In this document: positions 25,493 through 32,354 of the stretch, piece by piece | Position numbering within the stretch: position 1 is the stretch's first letter | Layout of the letters: each line of letters starts with the position of its first letter | Assembly (NCBI RefSeq): GCF_003286415.2 | Contig: NZ_CP043450.1 | Coordinates: forward strand, 4,960,001-5,024,000 | Direction: 5' to 3' | Length of the DNA stretch: 64,000 nt | Source: Mucilaginibacter rubeus | GTDB taxonomy: Bacteria > Bacteroidota > Bacteroidia > Sphingobacteriales > Sphingobacteriaceae | Translations under genes and position numbers: made by a program | Notes under the pieces: generated by a model | What the model was told of the DNA's origin: nothing | What the model saw: the letters and a program-made list of their open reading frames with translations, nothing else | The model's database searches: none

Positions 25493-26223
25493 AAATACGT
25501 ACCCTCATAGTTGATGATGAGCCCCATGCCATTGAGGTGTTGAAAAACTACCTTGCGCGCTTCGGCGAAATGGAGGTTACCGCCACTTGTACCGATGGTA
25601 TCCAGGCTTTCAGGCTGCTACAACAAAAACCTATCGACCTGATGTTCCTCGATATCCAGATGCCTGGAATAAAAGGAACAGATTTGCTGAAAAGCCTAAA
25701 GAATCCGCCCAAGGTAATATTCACCACAGCCTACAGCGAATATGCACTTGACGGTTTTGAATTAAACGCTGTTGATTACCTGCTCAAACCTATTTCGTTC
25801 GAACGGTTTTTGCGGGCAGTTGATAAAATTTACCAGCTTAACGAGCATAAGAGTAAACCCTTGATCACTCATGAGGAGCCGGTAAGCGATGCGCATACAT
25901 TCATTTATTTGAAGGTAGATAGAAAAACGATCAAGGTAAATATCAATGATATTCTATGGATAGAAAGCCTGCGCGATTATGTGAAAGTAGTGGCCGTAAA
26001 TAATCAGACGCATATCACACGGCAAAAGATCAGCTTGTTGGAAGAAATGCTGCCCGAAAACAGGTTTGTACGCATTCACCGCTCATTTATAGTTGCGCTC
26101 AACAAAATAGATTCTTTTTATGCCTATAGTATAGATGTTGCCGGGTATGAGTTGCCTATCGGTCGCAATTATAAGCAGGACGTGCAGAAGAAACTAAAGA
26201 GCGAACGGCTGCAAATGGGGTAA
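25489..26223 (+). CDS. LytTR-type response regulator
   Basis: A 244-residue regulator: receiver domain with IVDDEP, D55 in LMFLDIQMPGIKG, Thr in FTTAYSEYALDG and Lys in YLLKPI, then a LytTR DNA-binding domain (about 140-240) with RFVRIHRSFIVALNKID and ELPIGRNYKQDV. Partner of the kinase just upstream. Compared with the regulator at 5.1 kb it shares domain order and motifs, not a recent duplication. Confidence 0.94.
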   Translation: MKIRTLIVDDEPHAIEVLKNYLARFGEMEVTATCTDGIQAFRLLQQKPIDLMFLDIQMPGIKGTDLLKSLKNPPKVIFTTAYSEYALDGFELNAVDYLLKPISFERFLRAVDKIYQLNEHKSKPLITHEEPVSDAHTFIYLKVDRKTIKVNINDILWIESLRDYVKVVAVNNQTHITRQKISLLEEMLPENRFVRIHRSFIVALNKIDSFYAYSIDVAGYELPIGRNYKQDVQKKLKSERLQMG

Positions 26224-26234
26224 AGGGTGTTACC

Positions 26235-26552
26235 TCAATTAACAGGCTTAAACCCGGCAAACATATCGCCGGCTTCTTTCAGCGTGTTTAAAGGAACGTA
26301 ATCACACACCTCGGCATATTCTCCCCACATTTGCTGCACGGCTTTATTGCTATGCGCATTGGCAATAGCTTCGGCGCTTAACCATTCAAAAACTTCAATG
26401 ATGGTACCATCAGCTGCTTCCATGATGATAGATTCACGGTCGGTTACCAAACCCTCCTGTTTAAGACGCGGTAGATGCGTTTTCATTAATTGTTTAAGTG
26501 CTTCCTCTTTGCCCGGTTTGGGCTTATAAGCTACAATTACAATCAGTCCCAT
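26235..26552 (-). CDS. ABM-domain (antibiotic biosynthesis monooxygenase-like) protein
   Basis: A 105-residue protein of the dimeric alpha/beta-barrel superfamily. VIVAYKPKPGKEEALKQLM at the start is the first strand and helix; EVFEWLSAEAIANAHSN in the middle is the typical second half with the aromatic-rich strand. ABM-fold members include quinol monooxygenases and heme-degrading enzymes, but many lack a known activity, and no His/Asn heme ligand set is obvious. Convergent with the LytTR regulator gene. No signal peptide. Confidence 0.85.
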   Translation of the reverse strand: MGLIVIVAYKPKPGKEEALKQLMKTHLPRLKQEGLVTDRESIIMEAADGTIIEVFEWLSAEAIANAHSNKAVQQMWGEYAEVCDYVPLNTLKEAGDMFAGFKPVN

Positions 26553-26679
26553 GAGTTTCAGTTTTTTATGAATGTAATTTACGAAAAACTGAAGACCTAA
26601 TATAGGTTTAATCGTCTATGGCTTGAATTCAGACATTAGTAGGTTGTCCACGTCATATGAAAAAAGCGCGGAATTGTGT

Positions 26680-26793
26680 GATTCCCCTCTTGAGAGGGGT
26701 GGAGGGGTGTGTTACTGTGCTTTGCTTATCGCATGCAGAAACACCCCCCTGCTGCCACTCATTCCTACGCGCCCCCTTTCAAGAGGGGATTTT
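26680..26793. repeat. Dispersed palindrome family R3, copy 2
   Basis: GATTCCCCTCTTGAGAGG at the left and CCCCCTTTCAAGAGGGG at the right, with an inner GTGTGTTA...ACACCCCCCTGC pair. Lies in the 287-bp gap between the ABM and SDR genes. The frame crossing it is not considered coding. Confidence 0.88.
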
Positions 26794-26839
26794 TAAAATG
26801 AAGAAGATATTTAAATCTGTAAAGGTTAAAGTAAAACCT

Positions 26840-27682
26840 TTATTCCCCTTCAGGGAAATCAGCACCTACCGTAGTTGCTTCCCAGGTATCAAAATCCTTT
26901 TGTAATTCCTGAAGCTTGTTACGTGCGCCTTTCAAGGCCGCCTTACCTAACAACAAACGTAACGGCGGATTTTCGGCTTCAACAGCATCAACAATAGCTT
27001 TGGCAGCACGTTCCGGATCGCCGGGTTGTTTGCCACTGTAGCCACGGATATTGTTTTTGTTGGTACCCGCAGTTTCTTTATAATCATCGATAACAATTTT
27101 GCTGTTGTTAGCTGATCTGCCTGCCCAATCGGTACGGAAACCGCTTGGAGCGATAACTGTAACCTTGATGCCTAAATGTTTTGTTTCTTTAGCCAAGGCT
27201 TCAGAATACCCGTCGACAGCAAATTTAGTAGCATTATAAAAACCTACTGCAGGGAAACCAACCAATCCACCAATAGAAGCTATGTTAAGTATATGTCCGC
27301 TTTTATGAGCGCGCATAATTGGCAATACAGCTTTGGTCATGGCTGCAAGGCCAAAAAAGTTAATCTCAAACATGCGGCGTACTTCCTCATCCTCGCTCTC
27401 TTCAATAGCGCCGAAATAACCGATACCGGCATTGTTAACTAATACATCAACAGTGCCGAATTTCTGCGTAACGGTTTCAACAGCAGCTTTAATTTCCTCT
27501 GGCTTTGTTACATCAAGTTTTAATGCTACCGCGGTTTCAGGATAACCTTCAACAATGTCCTTCACATCATCGGTATTACGGGCAGCAACACCTGCTTTAT
27601 AACCCAGCTGTAAAACAAGTTTTGCCAGTTCCCGGCCGAAACCGGTTGAGCAGCCTGTTATTAACCATACTTTGTTTTTCAT
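26840..27682 (-). CDS. Short-chain dehydrogenase/reductase
   Basis: A 280-residue classical SDR, NAD(P)-dependent. Cofactor-binding TGCSTGFGRELA at 9-20, NNAG at 83-86, catalytic S136 in ILNIASIGG, and Y149/K153 in FYNATKF. Residue 36 region AARNTDD suggests NADP preference through Arg. Related to the KR-type and retinol dehydrogenase-like SDRs often found as single genes in this group. Substrate unknown. Monocistronic. Confidence 0.92.
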   Translation of the reverse strand: MKNKVWLITGCSTGFGRELAKLVLQLGYKAGVAARNTDDVKDIVEGYPETAVALKLDVTKPEEIKAAVETVTQKFGTVDVLVNNAGIGYFGAIEESEDEEVRRMFEINFFGLAAMTKAVLPIMRAHKSGHILNIASIGGLVGFPAVGFYNATKFAVDGYSEALAKETKHLGIKVTVIAPSGFRTDWAGRSANNSKIVIDDYKETAGTNKNNIRGYSGKQPGDPERAAKAIVDAVEAENPPLRLLLGKAALKGARNKLQELQKDFDTWEATTVGADFPEGE

Positions 27683-27792
27683 AATAGTTTGTGTTTGATA
27701 TTGTAAAATTAACAGTAGCAGCCGTAATTGTTTGTCAGCTGAACTTCATTGTTACACTATAGCCGTCCAAAATCCCCGATATAACCAACAAA

Positions 27793-27825
27793 AAACGGCG
27801 ATGAGTTTTTAACTCACCGCCGTTT
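27793..27825 (-). terminator. Rho-independent terminator after the M1 peptidase gene
   Basis: A 15-bp stem (27793-27807 with 27811-27825, one G-U pair) with a three-base loop, followed on the minus strand by TTTTTTGTTGG. Lies 40 bp past the stop of the peptidase gene. Confidence 0.85.
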
Positions 27826-27864
27826 CTTCGAAATCTTCTCCCTTTAATGGAATTTAGAAAGAAG

Positions 27865-29859
27865 TTATTTTTTCCAAACGTTATTGTCCTGATTGTAGTC
27901 AGGCAATACTTTGTCCGGATCGTAAGTAACCGATTCAATTTCTTCGGTTGATGGATATTTGAATGTCCATGACGCGTAACGTTCCCAGATTTCAACCGGA
28001 AGTTTCATACGCTCAACTTTACCGCTTTTGGTTTTGATTTCCAGGATAACCGGCATTGCCATTTTACCCAGGTTATCTAAAGTGATCAACGCGCCTTTAG
28101 TCGGATCGTTATCAACATATTTCACATCGCTCACGGCAACATCTAAACGCCAGTCGTTCAGGAACCAGCCTCTCCAAAACCATTGCAGGTTTTCGCCGGC
28201 AGCATTTTCCATAGTGCGGAAAAAGTCGTCAGGAGTTGGGTGTTTAAATGCCCAGCGGTTGATGTACGTTTTAAACGCGAAATCAAAACGCTCAGGGCCT
28301 AAAATCTGCTCACGCAGTAATACTAAACCAGCACTTGGTTTTGAGTAAAGCAGGGTACCTGTATTTCTTTCTTTCAGGTTGGCCGGCTGGCTCATGATAG
28401 GCTCAAGATCTGGCCTGGTGAAGTTACTGCCAGTGGCATGCATATCAGGCACACGGGTGCTTTTGTACTCGCCATTGTTGAAATTAGCTGTAGACAGGGT
28501 GTTGATGAAAGTGTTGAAACCTTCGTCCATCCAGCCGTACATACGCTCGTTTGAACCCACAATCATCGGGAACCAAGTATGGCCAAACTCGTGGTCGTTA
28601 ACGCCCCAAAGGCTTGCTTTTTTAGCTTTAGATCCGCAGAAAACGATACCAGGGTATTCCATACCACCTACAATACCGGCAACTGCTGTAGCAGCAGGGT
28701 AAGGGTACTCAAACCATTTTGACGAGTTATACTCGATAGATTTTTTTACATACTCGGTTGAGCGGCCCCATGCATCGTTACCATCGCTTTCAACCGGGTA
28801 AGCTGAAATCGCGGTTGATTTTTTACCGCTTGGCAAATCCATCTTTGCAGCATCAACAATAAACGCGGCAGATGAAGCCCATGATGCGTCACGCGCGTTT
28901 TTGATTTTAAAGTGCCAGGTTAATTCGGCTTTACCGGCAGGGCGTGATTTTGGATCGGTAACCTCATTAGCCGAGCGGATGATCACCGTGCTTTCGCTTT
29001 TTTCGGCGGCTGCCCAGCGTTTCAATTGTTCAGGGGTATATACTTCCTGTGGGTTCAATAATTCGCCAGATGCCACAACGATGTGGTTTGCAGGAGCAGT
29101 AATGTTCAGATCGAAGTCACCATATTCCAGGTAAAACTCGCCCGGACCGCTGTACGGTAAGGTGTTCCAGCCCATTACATCATCATATACACATACGCGT
29201 GGGTACCACTGTGCAATGGTATAAACTTTACCATTTTTAGTTTGCAAGTAACCCATACGGTCTGATCCGTAGTTTGGAGAAACGAATGAATACTCAATTT
29301 TCAATTTAGCCTGGCCACCGTTGGCTGCAATTTCCTTTGGAAGGAAAACCTGCATCCTGGTATCAGTGATAAGGAACTTCACATCAACATACTCGCCTTT
29401 CAGGCCTGCAACTTTAACCGACTTAATTTTATAACCGGCGTCAAATGCTTCGCCACGGCCCCAGTTGCGGCTACCCGCAGGCGGAACAATGGCAGTACCA
29501 CGTGAATCAAGCTTAAACAAGTTTTGATCCAGTTGCATCCACATAAAACCTAATGTTTGCGGACTATTGTTGGTGTAAGTTAAAACTTCTGAACCGGTAA
29601 TTTCATTGGTTTGATCGTTCAGTTTGGCAGCCAACTGATAATCGGCACGGTTTTGCCAGTATTTATATCCTGGTTCTCCGCTTGCTGCGCGAAATTCGGT
29701 ACCGTTTTTAGTATAAAACCCAGGACCAAAAGTTTCGTGATAATCATAAACAGATCCGGCGGGTGTTGTAGTGGTGGGAGGCGCTGGCTGTTGCGCGTAA
29801 GTGGCGCTCGCGGCCAACATAAAGGCAAGGCTGCAACCTGCCATCAGTTTTAATTTCAT
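27865..29859 (-). CDS. M1-family metallopeptidase (aminopeptidase-like)
   Basis: A 664-residue secreted peptidase with signal peptide MKLKLMAGCSLAFMLAASAT, cleaved near TYAQ. Zinc site: HEFGH at 423-427 and E446 in WMDEGFN, the exact HExxH-(18)-E spacing of M1. The substrate-binding element that reads GAMEN in classical aminopeptidases is GGMEYPG here (398-404), as in Bacteroidota members of the family, so strict aminopeptidase activity is uncertain. The C-terminal part (about 540-664) is a beta domain. Likely periplasmic. Monocistronic with its own terminator. Confidence 0.93.
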   Translation of the reverse strand: MKLKLMAGCSLAFMLAASATYAQQPAPPTTTTPAGSVYDYHETFGPGFYTKNGTEFRAASGEPGYKYWQNRADYQLAAKLNDQTNEITGSEVLTYTNNSPQTLGFMWMQLDQNLFKLDSRGTAIVPPAGSRNWGRGEAFDAGYKIKSVKVAGLKGEYVDVKFLITDTRMQVFLPKEIAANGGQAKLKIEYSFVSPNYGSDRMGYLQTKNGKVYTIAQWYPRVCVYDDVMGWNTLPYSGPGEFYLEYGDFDLNITAPANHIVVASGELLNPQEVYTPEQLKRWAAAEKSESTVIIRSANEVTDPKSRPAGKAELTWHFKIKNARDASWASSAAFIVDAAKMDLPSGKKSTAISAYPVESDGNDAWGRSTEYVKKSIEYNSSKWFEYPYPAATAVAGIVGGMEYPGIVFCGSKAKKASLWGVNDHEFGHTWFPMIVGSNERMYGWMDEGFNTFINTLSTANFNNGEYKSTRVPDMHATGSNFTRPDLEPIMSQPANLKERNTGTLLYSKPSAGLVLLREQILGPERFDFAFKTYINRWAFKHPTPDDFFRTMENAAGENLQWFWRGWFLNDWRLDVAVSDVKYVDNDPTKGALITLDNLGKMAMPVILEIKTKSGKVERMKLPVEIWERYASWTFKYPSTEEIESVTYDPDKVLPDYNQDNNVWKK

Positions 29860-30059
29860 GTTCAGTCAATCTATTGAGTAAAAGAACAAGTATACTACAA
29901 ATTAGGTAAATGCAAGGGACTGGTAAAACGATTGTTACGGTTTTATTAAATAATTTAATTCGTCAGCAATATCTATATGTAAAGTAGATTTAACCAGAAG
30001 TTGTCTATCATCGGCAGGTCTAATTATTATTTCAAAACATATACTTTAACTTTTTATGT

Positions 30060-30067
30060 TACGTTTG
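30060..30067 (+). promoter_or_regulatory. -7 promoter element of the PhyH gene
   Basis: TACGTTTG fits TAnnTTTG exactly, 56 bases before the ATG. No good -33 element at the expected spacing. Confidence 0.4.
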
Positions 30068-30123
30068 TGCCATAGAAAACGTAAAGGTTAAAAAATAAAT
30101 AACCATAACCATCCTAATTACCT

Positions 30124-31086
30124 ATGATCAAATCGAACTTCCCCTGGATCGAATCGCCGTTTTTTTATAAGATCCTCGAGACAAAAAATCTAAGTGCCGA
30201 AGAAAAAAAACTGTGTATTGATTATCACGAAAATGGCTTTACGGCATTAAGCAACTTTTTCCCTGCCGACCTTATTGATAAAGTTCAACAAGAAACAGAA
30301 AATAAGGCTTTCGACACCAACTTCCCTATAAAAACGCATCGCACCAAAACCCGGGTCCAGGATTTTTGGGAGGTTTCAGAACCTTGCAAAGATTTAGCTT
30401 CTTACCCTCCCCTCCTTAAATTGCTGGAAACTTTATATGGCAGGAAGCCTATTCCCTTTCAAACATTAAATTTTAGTGAGGGTACACAACAACTCGCCCA
30501 TTCTGATACCATCCACTTTAGCTCGTTACCGGCCAAGTTTATGTGTGGTGTTTGGGTAGCTCTGGAAGATATAAATGACGAAAACGGCCCTCTATTTTAC
30601 TACCCGGGTTCACACCGTTTACCTGAATACAATTTTGCTCAAATTAAAGAAAATGCCACCAGCAACAACTATGACAATTATAATGAATACGAAGACTTTA
30701 TAGAAGAAATAGTAAAGGTAAGCCCTTTTGAAAGGAAAATTTTTCACGCGAAAAAGGGTGATATGCTAATCTGGTCGAGCAATATCCTGCATGGCGGTAT
30801 GCCGGTTTTAAAGGAAGGTTCATCAAGATGGTCGCAGGTGACGCATTACTTTTTTGAGGATTGCTATTACTACACCCCCATGCTAAGCAACATGGTTACC
30901 GATGAGCTTTTCTTAAGAAATAACATTACCAACATTGCAACCGGCGAAAAAGTTGTACCGAATTATAACGGCGAAAAAATTGATTATTTAAGGGTAAATA
31001 AAACCCAATATATATTTAACCCAACCCGGGATAAGAAAGCCCTGCTTAAGCTGTTATACAAAGCAGTATTCAAAAAAGAAAAATGA
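30124..31086 (+). CDS. Phytanoyl-CoA dioxygenase (PhyH) family protein
   Basis: A 320-residue Fe(II)/2-oxoglutarate oxygenase-like protein. The iron facial triad is visible as H126 and D128 in LAHSDTIHF and H223 in NILHGG; R235 in SSRWSQVTHYF would bind 2-oxoglutarate. DINDENGPLFYYPGSHRLP is the characteristic family loop. PhyH proteins hydroxylate small molecules, and the substrate here is unknown. No signal peptide. A fragment matching the last seven codons and the terminator recurs beyond the transposase gene downstream (31786-31864). Confidence 0.9.
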   Translation: MIKSNFPWIESPFFYKILETKNLSAEEKKLCIDYHENGFTALSNFFPADLIDKVQQETENKAFDTNFPIKTHRTKTRVQDFWEVSEPCKDLASYPPLLKLLETLYGRKPIPFQTLNFSEGTQQLAHSDTIHFSSLPAKFMCGVWVALEDINDENGPLFYYPGSHRLPEYNFAQIKENATSNNYDNYNEYEDFIEEIVKVSPFERKIFHAKKGDMLIWSSNILHGGMPVLKEGSSRWSQVTHYFFEDCYYYTPMLSNMVTDELFLRNNITNIATGEKVVPNYNGEKIDYLRVNKTQYIFNPTRDKKALLKLLYKAVFKKEK

Positions 31087-31137
31087 TTAAAGAAAAGCAA
31101 GTCATTGCAGTATCTGTAATGACTTGCTTTTTATAGG
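31062..31137. repeat. 78-bp direct repeat, copy 1 (PhyH 3' end plus terminator)
   Basis: From the last codons of the PhyH gene (AGTATTCAAAAAAGAA) through the terminator to ATAGG. Copy 2 at 31786-31864 differs at about ten positions. The two flank the RAYT unit. Confidence 0.85.
31093..31135 (+). terminator. Rho-independent terminator of the PhyH gene
   Basis: Perfect 14-bp stem, AAAAGCAAGTCATT (31093-31106) with 31118-31131, an 11-base loop and a T-run. Confidence 0.9.
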
Positions 31138-31146
31138 TCTTCCTGC

Positions 31147-31176
31147 CGTTGTTGGTGTTGTCACCAACAACTACCT
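31147..31176. repeat. REP palindrome, left end of RAYT unit 1
   Basis: CCGTTGTTGGTG-TTGT-CACCAACAACTA, itself a 10-bp hairpin; an exact inverted copy lies at 31754-31783. The right end of this copy meets the transposase stop region. Confidence 0.9.
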
Positions 31177-31708
31177 ATCCGGCATAATGAGTAACTAAAT
31201 CAAACTCATCTACACCTTTCTGATAAAATCCTGCAGATGAATATCTATAATCTTCCGGGTATTGAGCCAATTTCCATTTGTCCTGCAAAGGGTTGTTATG
31301 TATATAATCTAATTTCTGCATAAAAACTTTGGGGCTCCATAGATCAATGCTCAATGAATTCCGTTCCCAAAATTGATATTTCCTATCTTTAGCATTAACA
31401 AGAAATAAGGATAACCTATCGTCATCAGTATCCAATAGCCTGAATTTCATTTGCTGAGCAGTAAATTTCAAGAAACGCATCTGAACTAAATCACGAGTAT
31501 GCCCATCCTGTATCTGCCATATCAAATGGATATGATTAGGCATTATCACGAAACCATAAATAATTATGCTTCCTTCGTTTTTTAGAAACAACAAACTTTT
31601 TATAATAATATCCTTATACACATCCTCCGTTAACAATGGCCTCCATTCTAAAATTGTCGCCGTAAAGAATTGCGGGTGATAATCAAAGTTTATTTTGTCC
31701 ATAGACAT
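31175..31708 (-). CDS. REP-associated tyrosine transposase (RAYT, Y1_Tnp)
   Basis: A 177-residue single-domain transposase of the IS200/IS605-related TnpA_REP group. The HUH motif is H59/H61 in VIMPNHIHLIWQ and the nucleophile is Y135 in QKLDYIHNNPL. The tail YPEDYRYSSAGFY is characteristic. Such enzymes cut and rejoin single-stranded hairpins, usually the REP sequences beside their own gene. Here an exact inverted pair of palindromes (GTTGTTGGTG stem) brackets the gene, as expected. Unlike the one at 50.0 kb it uses a different hairpin. Start 31708 or 31702. Confidence 0.92.
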   Translation of the reverse strand: MSMDKINFDYHPQFFTATILEWRPLLTEDVYKDIIIKSLLFLKNEGSIIIYGFVIMPNHIHLIWQIQDGHTRDLVQMRFLKFTAQQMKFRLLDTDDDRLSLFLVNAKDRKYQFWERNSLSIDLWSPKVFMQKLDYIHNNPLQDKWKLAQYPEDYRYSSAGFYQKGVDEFDLVTHYAG

Positions 31709-31753
31709 TTAGATACCTGACCGAATTTAATTGAGTTAATATTATGCATGACG

Positions 31754-31783
31754 GTTAGTTGTTGGTGACAACACCAACAACGG
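31754..31783. repeat. REP palindrome, right end of RAYT unit 1
   Basis: TAGTTGTTGGTG-ACAA-CACCAACAACGG, the exact reverse complement of the left copy at 31147-31176. Confidence 0.9.
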
Positions 31784-31785
31784 CG

Positions 31786-31864
31786 GAGCGGTATTCAAAA
31801 AGGAATAATGAATTAAAGAAAAGCAAGTCATTGCAGGAGCTGTAATGACTTGCTTTTTATTAGG
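31786..31864. pseudogene. Remnant of a PhyH-like 3' end with terminator
   Basis: Copy 2 of the direct repeat at 31062-31137. It keeps codons for AVFKKE and a stop, one codon earlier than in the PhyH gene, then the same terminator hairpin (31819-31832 with 31844-31857). It looks like the tail of a former second PhyH gene or of a tandem duplication, now separated from the intact gene by the RAYT unit. Confidence 0.6.
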
Positions 31865-31895
31865 CGTTCATAACATGAACCCTACCCCAATTAAA

Positions 31896-32246
31896 TTACT
31901 TCCCCAAAAAATGATCAGCATAAACCTTTTCATCAAAGCCGAAGAAAAGGAAACCATTATCTTCAATAACAGGGCGTTTGATCATACTGGTTTTTTGCTG
32001 TAATAATTGCAGCGCATCAGTATTAGTTTTAATGCTTTCTTTAACAGCGGGATCAAGCTGTTTCCAGGTGAGGCCCTGTTTATTCATGAACTTTTCATAG
32101 CCGGCCTTAGTATCCCATTCCTGTAGCTTTTCGGTGCTTACACCCAGCTTTTTAAAATCCTGAAAATCGTAAGCTACCTTATTTTCTTTAAGCCAGTCGA
32201 GGGCTTTTTTTACTGTATTGCAATTGGTTATTCCGTAAACTTTCAT
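31896..32246 (-). CDS. ArsC/Spx-family protein
   Basis: A 116-residue thioredoxin-fold protein of the arsenate reductase (ArsC/YffB/Spx) family. The single redox Cys lies in YGITNCNTVKKAL (C9); a second Cys of the CxxC type is missing, as in YffB. The Arg-Pro element is MIKRPVIEDNG near 88. YffB-like proteins may be glutathione- or thioredoxin-linked reductases; genuine arsenate reduction is not implied. The hairpin at 31819-31857 lies just past its stop and could end its transcript. Confidence 0.88.
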   Translation of the reverse strand: MKVYGITNCNTVKKALDWLKENKVAYDFQDFKKLGVSTEKLQEWDTKAGYEKFMNKQGLTWKQLDPAVKESIKTNTDALQLLQQKTSMIKRPVIEDNGFLFFGFDEKVYADHFLGK

Positions 32247-32265
32247 GGGGTAAATTTACTGATTA

Positions 32266-32306
32266 AACCAATAAGCCTGTAGTTTGTAACTACAGGCTTA
32301 TTGGTT
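32266..32306. terminator. Perfect 19-bp hairpin
   Basis: AACCAATAAGCCTGTAGTT pairs fully with 32288-32306, with a three-base TGT loop. It follows the stop of the receptor gene at 32355 on the minus strand, though the T-run is weak. Confidence 0.65.
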
Positions 32307-32354
32307 CGAAGTCCGGAGACTTTGAACAGCTTGCTAACAAATATCTGTTAACAA

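Noticed and set aside
26657..26905. 82-codon plus-strand frame over the R3 copy
   Set aside because: It is made of the palindrome and overlaps the end of the SDR gene on the other strand.
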